DNA from: an uncultured Clostridia bacterium
GTDB taxonomy: Bacteria; Bacillota; Clostridia; Oscillospirales; Ruminococcaceae
Length of the DNA stretch: 64,000 nt
Direction: 5' to 3'
NCBI GenBank assembly: GCA_947625735.1
Contig: CANQPL010000009.1
Span: 20,076 to 84,075 of the forward strand
Part shown: in pieces, positions 29,015 to 38,679 of the stretch
Numbering within the stretch: position 1 is the first letter of the stretch
Layout of the letters: every line of letters starts with the position of its first letter
The notes under the pieces: model-generated
Databases searched by the model: none
The model's input: the letters and a program-made list of their open reading frames with translations, nothing else
Told to the model about the DNA's origin: nothing
Made by a program: the position numbers and the translations under genes

Positions 29015-29059
29015 TAGGAAATTTGTGGGGATATCTACGAGATGAAAACGGAGGAAACA

Positions 29060-31234
29060 ATGGAAATCAGCAGTATACTTTCAAAGGAATTTAATGTAAA
29101 ACAGGAATACATCGAAAATATAATCGGTTTTCTTGACAGCGGCTGCACCGTTCCCTTTATCGCCCGCTACCGCAAGGAGCAGCACGGGTCACTGGACGAT
29201 CAGACAATAAGGCTTATATCCGAAAGGCTTTCATATCTCAGGAATCTGGATAAACGCCGTGAGGAGATAACAAATTCCATTGCGGGTCAGGGTAAAATGA
29301 CCGAGGAGCTTGCAGCGGCAATTGCAAATGCATCTGCTCTTGTTGAGCTGGAGGATATATACCGTCCATTTAAGCAGAAGCGCCGCACAAGAGCCACCAT
29401 AGCAAAGGAAAAGGGTTTAGAGCCTTTAGCGGAGCTTATACTTGCGCAGGATAAAAAGACCTCACCTTTAAAGGAAGCAGAAAAATTTATAAACGCCGAG
29501 AATGAGATCTCATCTGCGGAGGAGGCTGTTGCGGGCGCTTGTGACATTATCGCCGAGATGATATCGGAGGACGCCGCTCTGCGGAAAAACCTGCGTACAC
29601 TTTTCCATGCAAAGGGCATTGTAAACGCATCGGGCAGTGAGGAAACAGACACAGAGGGTACTTACCGCAACTATTATGATTTTTCTGAGCCTTTGAAAAA
29701 AATTGCGGGACACAGAGTGCTTGCCATTGACAGGGGAGAGCGTGAGGAAAAGCTGAAAGTTTCGGTAACACTGCCCGATAACAGTGCAGAAAACCTTATT
29801 ATAAATGCCTACAAAAAAAATGACAGTGAATGCGGGACACTGGTGGAAAATACCTGCCTTGACAGCTATAAGCGCCTTATCTATCCCTCTGTGGAACGGG
29901 AGATACGCTCTGAGCTTACGGAAAATGCCTGTGAAGCAGCGATAAAGGTATTTGCTTCAAATCTGCGTCAGCTGCTTATGCAGCCGCCTGTAAAAAATAC
30001 GGTAACACTGGGCGTTGATCCCGGCTACAGAACGGGCTGCAAGCTGGCAGTGGTTGACGGAACGGGCAAGGTGCTGGATACTGGCGTTGCTTACATTACT
30101 ACAGGTGAAAAGATGAAAGTCGAACAGGGCAGGAAAAAGATAGCCGAGCTTATTAATAAGTACAAGGTAACTGCTGTAGCCATAGGCAACGGCACTGCCT
30201 CCCGTGAATCCGAGCAGATAGTTTCGGGCATAATAAAGGACAGTCCGCAAAAGGCGGCATATATGGTGGTATCAGAGGCGGGAGCGTCTGTCTACTCAGC
30301 GTCAAAGCTGGCAGCGGAGGAATTTCCCGATTATGATGTATCACTGAGAAGTGCGGTATCCATTGCAAGACGCTTGCAGGATCCGTTGGCTGAGCTTGTG
30401 AAGATAGACCCGAAAGCCATAGGCGTGGGACAGTATCAGCACGATATGCCCAAAGCCCGTCTGGGAGAAGCCCTTGGTGGCGTGGTGGAGGACTGTGTAA
30501 ATTCCGTGGGAGTTGACCTTAATACAGCCTCACCCTCTCTGATGATGTATGTATCGGGGATCAATTCCGCCGTGGCAAAAAATATTGTTGCGTACCGTGA
30601 GGAAAACGGCGCATTTACCGACAGAAAACAGCTTATGAAGGTGCCGAAGCTGGGGGCAAAGGCATTTGAGCAGTGTGCGGGATTTTTGCGTGTAAGCGGC
30701 GGCAGCAATCCTCTTGATAATACATCTGTTCACCCCGAAAGCTACAAGGCGGCAGAGGAGCTTCTGAAGCTGTGCGGCTTTACGGCTGCGGATATAGGCA
30801 GCGAAAGGATAAAGGATATTGAAAGCATAGCCGTGAAAACGGGTCTTTCCCGCATTTCGGAGATGTCGGGGGTAGGCGTTCCCACTGTAAAGGATATAAT
30901 AAAGGAACTCAAAAAGCCGGGGCGTGACCCGAGAGATGAGCTGCCCCCTCCTCTTATGAGAAGCGGCGATGTTATGGAGCTCAAAGACTTAAAACCCGGA
31001 ATGGAGCTTATGGGTACGGTGAGAAATATAACCGATTTCGGCTGCTTTGTGGACTGCGGTGTTCACGAGGACGGACTTGTACACATTTCACAGATCTGCG
31101 ACAGATTTATTAAACACCCTCTGGAGGCTGTAAAGGTGGGCGATGTGGTAAAGGTATGGGTACTTGATGTGGATACAAAGCGGGGGAGAATTTCACTTAC
31201 AATGAAGCAGAAAAATGCACCGAAAACCGAATAG
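29060..31234 (+). CDS. tex: Tex-family RNA-binding transcription accessory protein
   Basis: ARYRKEQHGSLDD, TLGVDPGYRTGCKLAVVDGTGKVLDT, QYQHDMPKARLGEALGGVVEDCVN, C-terminal S1 domain. Confidence 0.95.
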   Translation: MEISSILSKEFNVKQEYIENIIGFLDSGCTVPFIARYRKEQHGSLDDQTIRLISERLSYLRNLDKRREEITNSIAGQGKMTEELAAAIANASALVELEDIYRPFKQKRRTRATIAKEKGLEPLAELILAQDKKTSPLKEAEKFINAENEISSAEEAVAGACDIIAEMISEDAALRKNLRTLFHAKGIVNASGSEETDTEGTYRNYYDFSEPLKKIAGHRVLAIDRGEREEKLKVSVTLPDNSAENLIINAYKKNDSECGTLVENTCLDSYKRLIYPSVEREIRSELTENACEAAIKVFASNLRQLLMQPPVKNTVTLGVDPGYRTGCKLAVVDGTGKVLDTGVAYITTGEKMKVEQGRKKIAELINKYKVTAVAIGNGTASRESEQIVSGIIKDSPQKAAYMVVSEAGASVYSASKLAAEEFPDYDVSLRSAVSIARRLQDPLAELVKIDPKAIGVGQYQHDMPKARLGEALGGVVEDCVNSVGVDLNTASPSLMMYVSGINSAVAKNIVAYREENGAFTDRKQLMKVPKLGAKAFEQCAGFLRVSGGSNPLDNTSVHPESYKAAEELLKLCGFTAADIGSERIKDIESIAVKTGLSRISEMSGVGVPTVKDIIKELKKPGRDPRDELPPPLMRSGDVMELKDLKPGMELMGTVRNITDFGCFVDCGVHEDGLVHISQICDRFIKHPLEAVKVGDVVKVWVLDVDTKRGRISLTMKQKNAPKTE

Positions 31235-31236
31235 AA

Positions 31237-31272
31237 AAAACGGAGCTGCGATTTTTTTGCAGCTCCGTTTTT
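31237..31272. terminator. Bidirectional intrinsic terminator
   Basis: AAAACGGAGCTGC-gattttttt-GCAGCTCCGTTTT. Confidence 0.85.
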
Positions 31273-31278
31273 GGTCGA

Positions 31279-32175
31279 TTACGCTTCATTATATGCCCTG
31301 TCAAGCAGTGGCTTTGCTTTTTCAAAATCATTGACATTTCGTATTGTCACCTGTAGATCTCCCGTTCCGAAATGACCCACATTCCGCATATCACGTGTAA
31401 AATTTTTTTCCTGTGTCACCGATTTGGGGTCAAGTTTCAGATACAGTATGATTTTTTTATCATAAATTTCCACACAGACCATATTCCGTACCTTTTTGTA
31501 GGCAAGATATAATTTTAACTGATTGGAAACGATATCGTCACCCAATGATTCTATGTAGTTACACACTGCATGATAAAGATTTTTCATTTCCGGAGAAGCT
31601 GCCGCAAGTTTTTCCGTGTGTGTTTTTTGTGTACTTATATTTGTTTCGGTATCATCGGAAACGCTGCCTGAAACAGGCTTGCTTACAGGTGTATTCAAGT
31701 GTTCAAAAAGGATAAGGTCATCATCATATTTTTTATAGCTTACCAGCTTGATATTACGCTGCATCTGATTTACGGCATGAACATCGTATTTGGTAAATTC
31801 GTGAGCAATACATATCACACAGGGAACCGACCAGTCAATTTTCTCCGCTTCGGTCATACCAAATTTTTCGATAACAAGCAGTTTAAAATCCGCCTTATGA
31901 TCTAACAGCCAATCGAGATAAAAAAGCCCCTGATTTATTACATTTTCATTCTGGCTTCGTTTGTACTCAAAAATTACGGGGCTGTTATTTTCATCTATTC
32001 CTATACTGTCCATTCGACCATTGGTGATCTGATACTCGCTTTTTAAAAAGCGTACACCGAAAAATGTTTCCATATTTCTCTCGATCAAATTCTGAAGATC
32101 CTTTTCAAGTACCACTTCGGAAGATGTACGCTCTTTTATGGTTTCACCAACAGAAAACAATTTTATATCAGACAT
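31279..32175 (-). CDS. Predicted nuclease-like (NucS/PD-(D/E)XK-like) protein with DUF5655-like C-terminus
   Basis: GRMDSIGIDENNSPVIFEYKRSQNENVINQ (D...ExK); C-terminal YIESLGDDIVSNQLKLYLAYKKVRNMV; RBS before ATG 32175. Confidence 0.65.
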   Translation of the reverse strand: MSDIKLFSVGETIKERTSSEVVLEKDLQNLIERNMETFFGVRFLKSEYQITNGRMDSIGIDENNSPVIFEYKRSQNENVINQGLFYLDWLLDHKADFKLLVIEKFGMTEAEKIDWSVPCVICIAHEFTKYDVHAVNQMQRNIKLVSYKKYDDDLILFEHLNTPVSKPVSGSVSDDTETNISTQKTHTEKLAAASPEMKNLYHAVCNYIESLGDDIVSNQLKLYLAYKKVRNMVCVEIYDKKIILYLKLDPKSVTQEKNFTRDMRNVGHFGTGDLQVTIRNVNDFEKAKPLLDRAYNEA

Positions 32176-32327
32176 TTTAAAACACCTCAATAGTTTCCGA
32201 GCATTATATTTCTTTTTTATTATACTATTATACCACATACTTCCTATACTGTCAAGAAAATGTTTTTTTCAAACTTAAATTTTAACTATGAGAAAAATTG
32301 CCTGCTCATGAAATTTAAAAAATACTC

Positions 32328-32356
32328 TTGCAATATAACATCAGATATGCTATAAT
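32328..32356 (+). promoter_or_regulatory. Sigma-A-type promoter
   Basis: TTGCAA, 17 nt, TATAAT. Confidence 0.6.
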
Positions 32357-32392
32357 AATAAAAGTGAAATTTTTCCATGAAAGGTGATATGC

Positions 32393-33586
32393 ATGAATTA
32401 CGTTTTTTCCGATAAAATTTCAGGTCTGAAGCCCTCCGCAATAAGGGAGATACTAAAGGCGACTGCCGACCCCGATATTATTCCCTTTGCGGCAGGGAAT
32501 CCCGCTCCCGATGCATTTCCCGTTGATGAGATACGCAGGATAACGGCGGATATACTTGCCGAAGATCCCATAGCCGCCCTCCAGTACAGCGTTACCGAGG
32601 GCTACACCCCTCTGCGTGATGCCGTAAAAAAGAGACTTTCCTCTCAGCACTCCTTTAAAGAGGGAGCGGATGACCTTATCATCACTTCGGGCGGTCAGCA
32701 GGCGGCAGAGCTTTCCTGCAAGGTATTTATAAATGAGGGCGACACCCTGCTCTGCGAATCCCCCAGCTTTGTGGGCTGTCTTAACTCTTTCAAGTCATAT
32801 AACGCAAAACTGGCAGGTGTGGAGATGGACGATGAGGGAATAAGCGCACAGGCTCTTGAAAATGCCTGCAAGTCCAATAAAAATGTAAAGCTGCTCTATG
32901 TTATACCCAATTTCCAAAATCCTTCGGGCAGATGTATGTCTATGAAACGCAGAAAAGAAGTATACGATCTTGCCCGCAGATACAACTTTGTCATTTTAGA
33001 GGACAATCCCTACGGAGAGCTGCGCTTTTCGGGAGAGGATATACCCTCCATAAAGTCCCTTGATACCGAGGGCAGGGTAATCTACTCGGGCAGCTTTTCA
33101 AAGGTCATAGCTCCCGGAATGAGAGTGGGCTTTGTTTCTGCCGCACCCGAGATCATCTCAAAGATAGTGGTCTGCAAGCAGGTGTCGGACGTTCACTCAA
33201 ATATTCTTGCACAGATGATATGCCACAGGATACTGACCGAATGTGATTTTGAGGCTCATATAGCAAGGCTCAGGGATATTTACCGCAGAAAATACGGCAT
33301 TATGGCAGCGGGGATAAAGGAGCATTTTTCAAGCAGGATAAAGGTAACTGAACCCGAGGGCGGGCTGTTTGTATGGGGCGAGCTTCCCGAGGGCAGCGAT
33401 ATGACGGCGTTTGTGCAGACAGCTCTTGAAAGAAAGGTAGCTGTTGTGCCGGGCAGCGCATTCCTCCCCGATGATACCATGCCTACAAACGGTTTCAGAA
33501 TGAATTTCTCCACCCCCACCGATGAACGCCTGAAAGAGGGCTGCGAGATCCTCGGAAAGCTCACAAAAGAGCTGTACGGCGAATAA
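32393..33586 (+). CDS. PLP-dependent aminotransferase (class I/II, 2-aminoadipate aminotransferase-like)
   Basis: ALQYSVTEGYTPLRDAVKKRL, YVIPNFQNPSGRCMS, YSGSFSKVIAPGMRVGFV. Confidence 0.9.
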   Translation: MNYVFSDKISGLKPSAIREILKATADPDIIPFAAGNPAPDAFPVDEIRRITADILAEDPIAALQYSVTEGYTPLRDAVKKRLSSQHSFKEGADDLIITSGGQQAAELSCKVFINEGDTLLCESPSFVGCLNSFKSYNAKLAGVEMDDEGISAQALENACKSNKNVKLLYVIPNFQNPSGRCMSMKRRKEVYDLARRYNFVILEDNPYGELRFSGEDIPSIKSLDTEGRVIYSGSFSKVIAPGMRVGFVSAAPEIISKIVVCKQVSDVHSNILAQMICHRILTECDFEAHIARLRDIYRRKYGIMAAGIKEHFSSRIKVTEPEGGLFVWGELPEGSDMTAFVQTALERKVAVVPGSAFLPDDTMPTNGFRMNFSTPTDERLKEGCEILGKLTKELYGE

Positions 33587-33606
33587 TTTACGAAAGGACG
33601 AATCAA

Positions 33607-34617
33607 ATGTCAGATACAAATTCTACCGAAAAGAAGATCATACTCAGCGGGATACAGCCCACCGGTACTTTTACTCTTGGAAATTATATCGGGGCGATCC
33701 GCAACTGGGGGAAACTTCAGGACGAGTATCGCTGCATCTACTGCATTGCCGATCTCCACGCAATAACCGTAAAACAGGAGCCTGCAAAGCTGCGTCAGCA
33801 TACTGTTGAAGCCTATGCCCTGCTTATGGCGTGCGGCATAGACCCGAAAAAATCTGTTGCTTTTATCCAGAGTCACAACAGCTGCCATGCGGAAATGAAC
33901 TGGATACTTTCCTGCTCCACTCAGTTCGGAGAGCTTTCAAGAATGACACAGTTCAAGGCAAAGTCCGAAAAGCACCCTGATGATATAAATGCAGGACTGT
34001 TTACCTATCCTGTGCTTATGGCGGGAGATATCCTGCTTTATCAGGCGGATCTTGTCCCCATAGGAGAGGATCAGCGGCAGCATCTGGAGCTTGCAAGGAA
34101 TGTAGCTCAGCGGTTCAATCAGAAATACGGTGAGCTTTTCAAGATCCCCGAAGCCTATATTCCCGAGGTGGGCGCACGTGTAAAGAGCTTGCAGGATCCC
34201 ACCAAAAAGATGTCCAAATCCGATGAAAACGCCAATGCCTGCATATTTATCCTTGATGATAAGGATACTATTGTAAGGAAGTTCAAAAAAGCGGTCACTG
34301 ATTCGGAAAGCTGCGTTCGCTTCGGCGAGGGCAAGGACGGCATCAATAATCTTATGGCGATCTACTCCTCGGTTACGGGAAAAAGCTATGATGATATTGA
34401 AAGAGAATTTGACGGCAGGGGCTACGGCGATTTCAAACTCGCTGTGGGAGAGGCTGTGGCAGATCATCTGGAGCCTGTACGCACGGAGTTTGCCCGTCTT
34501 ATGAATGATAAGGCATATATCAGGGAGTGCTACACCGCAGGTGCGGAAGCTGCGGAGCGTATAGCACGCAGAACAATGACCAAGGCTTACCGCAAGGTGG
34601 GTTTTGTTGACGCATGA
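33607..34617 (+). CDS. trpS: Tryptophan--tRNA ligase
   Basis: SGIQPTGTFTLGNYIGAIRNW, CIADLHAIT, KMSKSDENANACI. Confidence 0.95.
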   Translation: MSDTNSTEKKIILSGIQPTGTFTLGNYIGAIRNWGKLQDEYRCIYCIADLHAITVKQEPAKLRQHTVEAYALLMACGIDPKKSVAFIQSHNSCHAEMNWILSCSTQFGELSRMTQFKAKSEKHPDDINAGLFTYPVLMAGDILLYQADLVPIGEDQRQHLELARNVAQRFNQKYGELFKIPEAYIPEVGARVKSLQDPTKKMSKSDENANACIFILDDKDTIVRKFKKAVTDSESCVRFGEGKDGINNLMAIYSSVTGKSYDDIEREFDGRGYGDFKLAVGEAVADHLEPVRTEFARLMNDKAYIRECYTAGAEAAERIARRTMTKAYRKVGFVDA

Positions 34618-34736
34618 CAAAAATACGGCTCCGATGAAATGTCGGAGCCGCTTATAATATGCTGCATGGTCGGCGCAATGCCGTCTTACCGCTTACATCT
34701 TCTTTATGGGAACACTTCCCACTGTATGAGCCGCTT

Positions 34737-35045
34737 TTATATCAGAAGATAGATAAGAGCGGCAAGCAGGGGCATATTTGCATTGTTTTTCCTTAGGATC
34801 ACCAGAAGCAGCAGAAGAAGTATCTTTTCTTCATCAAGTCCCATATTCCCGAGAAGGTCAAAGCCGCCTGCCGCAGACGGAGAGGGGGAGTGGGGCTCTC
34901 TGCCGTTCTGAATCTGTCGGGAAACGGGGGGAGCGCTCATATTCCCGGACTGTGACGGCATACGGTCAGTCCCGTTTCTGGGGTAGGGAATGCTGCCGTA
35001 CCGCACATTGCTGCGGGGAGAACGCTGATTATTTGTCTGTGTCAT
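34737..35045 (-). CDS. Small hypothetical protein with hydrophobic C-terminus
   Basis: LGNMGLDEEKILLLLLLVILRKNNANMPLLAALIYLLI; tandem with next ORF. Confidence 0.55.
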   Translation of the reverse strand: MTQTNNQRSPRSNVRYGSIPYPRNGTDRMPSQSGNMSAPPVSRQIQNGREPHSPSPSAAGGFDLLGNMGLDEEKILLLLLLVILRKNNANMPLLAALIYLLI

Positions 35046-35063
35046 TGCAGTCACCGCCGTTTT

Positions 35064-35441
35064 TTAAAGAAGCTTTCCTATTTCGCCCAGCATTCCGCTG
35101 TCTTTCAGGGAGTTTATCACTGCAAGGAGCTTCATGAGCTTTACGGCTTTATCTATCCGCTCCTGTTTCGGCTCGGACAGATGAGGTCTCAGGGCGAGAA
35201 GCAGCTGTCTGTTGCTGTCGTTTCCGTCTGCGGCGGATACAGCCTGCATGAGCTTCATCACCGAGCCTATATCTGCTCCGCCGCTCTGCCCCGGGTCAGA
35301 GGCAGAGGTGTCCGACGGGTCTTTTGAGTCGTCGCTCCCCACGCCCTCAGCTTTCAGCATCTGCGCAAGCTCTTTTAGCTGCTGCATACTTTCGGGATCG
35401 GAGAGCACGGAGTTTAGCGCCTTGCCCAGATCTTCGTCCAA
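35064..35441 (-). CDS. Small hypothetical protein
   Basis: Open frame, helical; tandem arrangement with flanking small genes. Confidence 0.55.
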   Translation of the reverse strand: MDEDLGKALNSVLSDPESMQQLKELAQMLKAEGVGSDDSKDPSDTSASDPGQSGGADIGSVMKLMQAVSAADGNDSNRQLLLALRPHLSEPKQERIDKAVKLMKLLAVINSLKDSGMLGEIGKLL

Positions 35442-35693
35442 CCTTCCTCGCCTCCTTATAAATTGAAAATGCTTTGTGCCGATCTGCTGCCTTTTTCGGA
35501 CAGAGTTCGGGAGCAGGAAAATTTATGCCTTGCCGCTGTCTTAAAAGTAAGACCATGGAAATCAATCTTTGCAAAATTGATTTTGGGTAAAGCAAGAAGC
35601 AAGAATAAATTGTCCGCAAAGCGGAAGAGGTAAAAATTGTCGAAAGCATTTTCTTATCTTGCCTCTTGCTTTTTGCCTCTTATTGCCTTGCCG

Positions 35694-35722
35694 CTGAGAA
35701 AATCAAAAATTGATTTTCTCAG
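35694..35722. repeat. Perfect 12-bp inverted repeat in intergenic repeat-rich region
   Basis: CTGAGAAAATCA-aaaat-TGATTTTCTCAG. Confidence 0.8.
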
Positions 35723-35734
35723 AGTAAGACAGCG

Positions 35735-35986
35735 TTACCTTTCGCCCGACAGCTTTTTGTATAGTGCCTGAGCCTGCGGGGCGCTCATGAATTTTTCCAG
35801 CAGTTTGGGATTTGAAAGCACCTGATTGAATTTTTTCGCCTCATCGGGCTTCATGTTTTTCAGCGCATTGTCAAATTTTCCCTGTTCAAGCTCCTTTCTG
35901 AGCTTTTCGGGTGGAATGCCCAGCTTTCCGCTCACAGTTCTGAGCAGTGCGTCAAGGTTCTGAGGGTTTGTGCTGCGAATATCCAT
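35735..35986 (-). CDS. Small hypothetical protein
   Basis: RBS GGAGGATCACA before ATG 35986; MDIRSTNPQNLDALLRTVSGKLGIPPEKLRKELEQGKF. Confidence 0.6.
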   Translation of the reverse strand: MDIRSTNPQNLDALLRTVSGKLGIPPEKLRKELEQGKFDNALKNMKPDEAKKFNQVLSNPKLLEKFMSAPQAQALYKKLSGER

Positions 35987-36212
35987 TGTGATCCTCCGAT
36001 CTGCCATAGGGCTTCTCAAAATAATAGCCGCTGTGAACGTGTTTTTAGCGGTCAGTATATTTTATGCAGGCGGGTGCTTTTTTGTGAGCGGTGACGGCTT
36101 TAAAAAATGTAAAAAATTTTATAAAATTAATAAAGTATGCTTTATTTTCCTTTGAAGATATGTTATAATGTATTTAAATATTGATGATCATGCTTGATCG
36201 GGAGGTGTTTAT

Positions 36213-36692
36213 GTGCGGATAATTGCAATGGCGGACTCACACGGGAATTTAGACGCTTTGAAGAAAATATTTGAGCAGACCTCTCAAAGCGGGAATATTT
36301 TTGTACATCTGGGTGACGGGCTGAAAGAGCTTGAAACCATTAAAAAAGAGTATACCGCCCTTAACATTCGTGAGGTAGCGGGCAACTGTGATTACAGAAG
36401 CACTGCAAAGGCTTACGATTTCATCTTTGCGGGCGGAGCAAAGATACTTATTACACACGGTCATAAATACGGCGTCAGCTACGGAATGGAGGAGCTTACC
36501 ACTCTTGCACGGGTAAACGGCTGCAATGTTGCGCTTTTCGGTCATACTCACTGCCGATGCAGTGTTTATGAAAACGGGATCTATTTTCTTAATCCGGGCA
36601 GCTGCGCAAGTCCGAGAGATTTCTCAAAGCCGTCCTACGGGTATGTGGATATCACTCCTCAGGGGATACTTACCAATATAGTTGATATTTAA
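36213..36692 (+). CDS. YfcE/MJ0936-type metallophosphoesterase
   Basis: MADSHGN, HLGDG, VAGNCDY, ITHGHKYGV, LFGHTHC motifs. Confidence 0.9.
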   Translation: MRIIAMADSHGNLDALKKIFEQTSQSGNIFVHLGDGLKELETIKKEYTALNIREVAGNCDYRSTAKAYDFIFAGGAKILITHGHKYGVSYGMEELTTLARVNGCNVALFGHTHCRCSVYENGIYFLNPGSCASPRDFSKPSYGYVDITPQGILTNIVDI

Positions 36693-36706
36693 GCGGTGTT
36701 TATATT

Positions 36707-37969
36707 ATGAAAGCAAGGTTTATTTTTGTTGCTGTTATTATGTCGTTGTCAATGCTTGCTGCCTGTACTAAAAATGAGGAGCCGGTCACGGACAATGAAG
36801 ATGCCCGGACTGCTGTGCAGACAGAGGAAACGGTAAAGGAACCCGAAACAGAGGAGGAATTTCACGCAGCTATGACAGAGCGATCTCTTTACAGCCTCGG
36901 CAATACCGAAAGGCTCAAAAAGGTAATTGAAAAATGCCGCTCGGGTGAAACGGTCACTGCCGCATATATCGGCGGCTCTATCACCGAGGGGCTTACTGCG
37001 GGAAGTGAAAGGTGCTACGCAAGACTTTCCTCACAGTATCTGGCGGAGCATTTCGGCACGGGGGACAATGTGATCTGTGTAAACAAGGGACTTAGCGGCA
37101 CTCCCTCAAATCTGGGAGTTCTGCGCCTTGAACGTGATGTGCTTTCACAGTCTCCCGATATAGTTTTTGTGGAATTTGCCGTAAATGACGGTCAGGACAA
37201 AATAGCTAAGGAATCATACGAATCCCTTGTAAGGACTGCTCTTGAAAGCGAAAGCAAGCCTGCGGTAGTGCTTTTATTTAACGTGATAAAGTCGGGATAT
37301 ACGGCTCAGGCTCACATGAAGGAGATAGGGGAACATTATGACATTCCCATGATCTCCGCTGCGGACGCTCTTACTCCCGAATTTGAGGAGGGCAGACTTA
37401 AATGGGAGGATTATTCCGATGATGAGTCTCACCCCAACGTGTGGGGTCATGAGCTGCTGTGCGAATTTATCGGGAATCTGTTTACAAAAGCAGATGAAGC
37501 AAAAGAGGGAGAGCAGTATTCCGTTCCCGCAGGTTCGAGGTTCGGTTCTCCCTATGAAAATGCAAAGCTCATCACTCCCGAAGCTCCCGAGGCTGAGGGG
37601 ATAAGCCTTTCAGATACGGGAGCGTTTGTGCCGAAAGACGGCGGAGCGGCAGGATTTCCCACATCATGGAAATATGACGGAGAGGGTACTGACCCTTTGA
37701 AATTTACCGTAAATGCCAATGCAGTTTTTGTTATCTATAAAAGGAACAACAGCAGCAGCTTCGGTTCTGTTGATGTTTATCTTAACGGAGAAAAACTCAA
37801 AACCGTTGACACGAATCAGTCTGACGGCTGGGGAGAGGCTTTTTCGGAGCAGATCATCAAATATCAGGGAGTAAAGGAGCTTGAAATAGAGCTGCGCCCC
37901 ACTGAGGAAAGCAAGGGTAAGCAGATAGATATTCTCGGAATTGCCTACTCACAGAATGTTACCTTTTGA
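36707..37969 (+). CDS. SGNH/GDSL hydrolase family lipoprotein
   Basis: Lipobox LAAC; YIGGSITEG, FVEFAVND, DDESHPNVWGH motifs. Confidence 0.85.
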   Translation: MKARFIFVAVIMSLSMLAACTKNEEPVTDNEDARTAVQTEETVKEPETEEEFHAAMTERSLYSLGNTERLKKVIEKCRSGETVTAAYIGGSITEGLTAGSERCYARLSSQYLAEHFGTGDNVICVNKGLSGTPSNLGVLRLERDVLSQSPDIVFVEFAVNDGQDKIAKESYESLVRTALESESKPAVVLLFNVIKSGYTAQAHMKEIGEHYDIPMISAADALTPEFEEGRLKWEDYSDDESHPNVWGHELLCEFIGNLFTKADEAKEGEQYSVPAGSRFGSPYENAKLITPEAPEAEGISLSDTGAFVPKDGGAAGFPTSWKYDGEGTDPLKFTVNANAVFVIYKRNNSSSFGSVDVYLNGEKLKTVDTNQSDGWGEAFSEQIIKYQGVKELEIELRPTEESKGKQIDILGIAYSQNVTF

Positions 37970-37983
37970 CGGGAGTGATTTGA

Positions 37984-38463
37984 ATGGATATGGATAAGCT
38001 GAGCGAAAGGGCAAAAGCGCTTATATATTCCTGCGGCTACGGCAGACAGCGCTTTATGTCGGAGGATTCCGTGGAGGAGTGCTTTAACTTCTACGAGGAG
38101 GAGGGCTATACTGTAACGGATACGCTCAGGGAGATCATAAACGGATTTTATATGATGTCCATAGGCAAGCTGGGACAGTTTGAAAACGGCGTTTTCATAG
38201 TAAAGGAAAATGCCGATATCGTAAATAAAATGGTGGTCTATCCCGAAAATATCTACGATGCCGCACCGCTTTTCGGGCAGCTTTCAAAGGCTGTGGGGGA
38301 TACGGTCGTACCGCTGGGGCTTTTAAATGAGGATTATCTTGCAATCGGAAACAGCGGCAGGATATACATTATCGGTGATGATGTTTTCATCGGAGGGGAA
38401 TCGTGGGAGGAGTTCCTTAACAATTTTGCGGATAATTTTCCCGCAAAAAAAATATGTGAATGA
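37984..38463 (+). CDS. SUKH-3-like immunity-family protein
   Basis: FGQLSKAVGDTVVPLGLLNEDYLAIGNSGRIYIIGDDVFIGGESWEEFLNNF pattern of the SUKH-3 fold. Confidence 0.5.
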   Translation: MDMDKLSERAKALIYSCGYGRQRFMSEDSVEECFNFYEEEGYTVTDTLREIINGFYMMSIGKLGQFENGVFIVKENADIVNKMVVYPENIYDAAPLFGQLSKAVGDTVVPLGLLNEDYLAIGNSGRIYIIGDDVFIGGESWEEFLNNFADNFPAKKICE

Positions 38464-38466
38464 TCT

Positions 38467-38541
38467 ACAGCATAGGGACTGCGTTTTGCGGGGAGCTTTC
38501 GGGCTTTGCCGTGCATTTTGGCAGATATGTCCCTATGCTGT
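38467..38541 (+). repeat. 13-bp inverted repeat enclosing a 49-nt insert, followed by a T-rich tract
   Basis: ACAGCATAGGGAC ... GTCCCTATGCTGT-TTTTGTTTT. Confidence 0.75.
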
Positions 38542-38619
38542 TTTTGTTTTGCTCAAAAAACGGGGACAATTTTTGTGTAATTTTCACTACATTTTTTTGT
38601 GCAAATTTCATGCATTTTA

Positions 38620-38648
38620 TTGACATTGTCAAAATATTATGATATAAT
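38620..38648 (+). promoter_or_regulatory. Sigma-A-type promoter for the MNT/HEPN set
   Basis: TTGACA, 17 nt, TATAAT. Confidence 0.8.
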
Positions 38649-38679
38649 ATATTTAGTAATAATAGTTATGAGGGAGTGA

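Noticed and set aside
33937-34620. 227-aa minus-strand ORF
   Set aside because: Antisense to trpS, shadow ORF.
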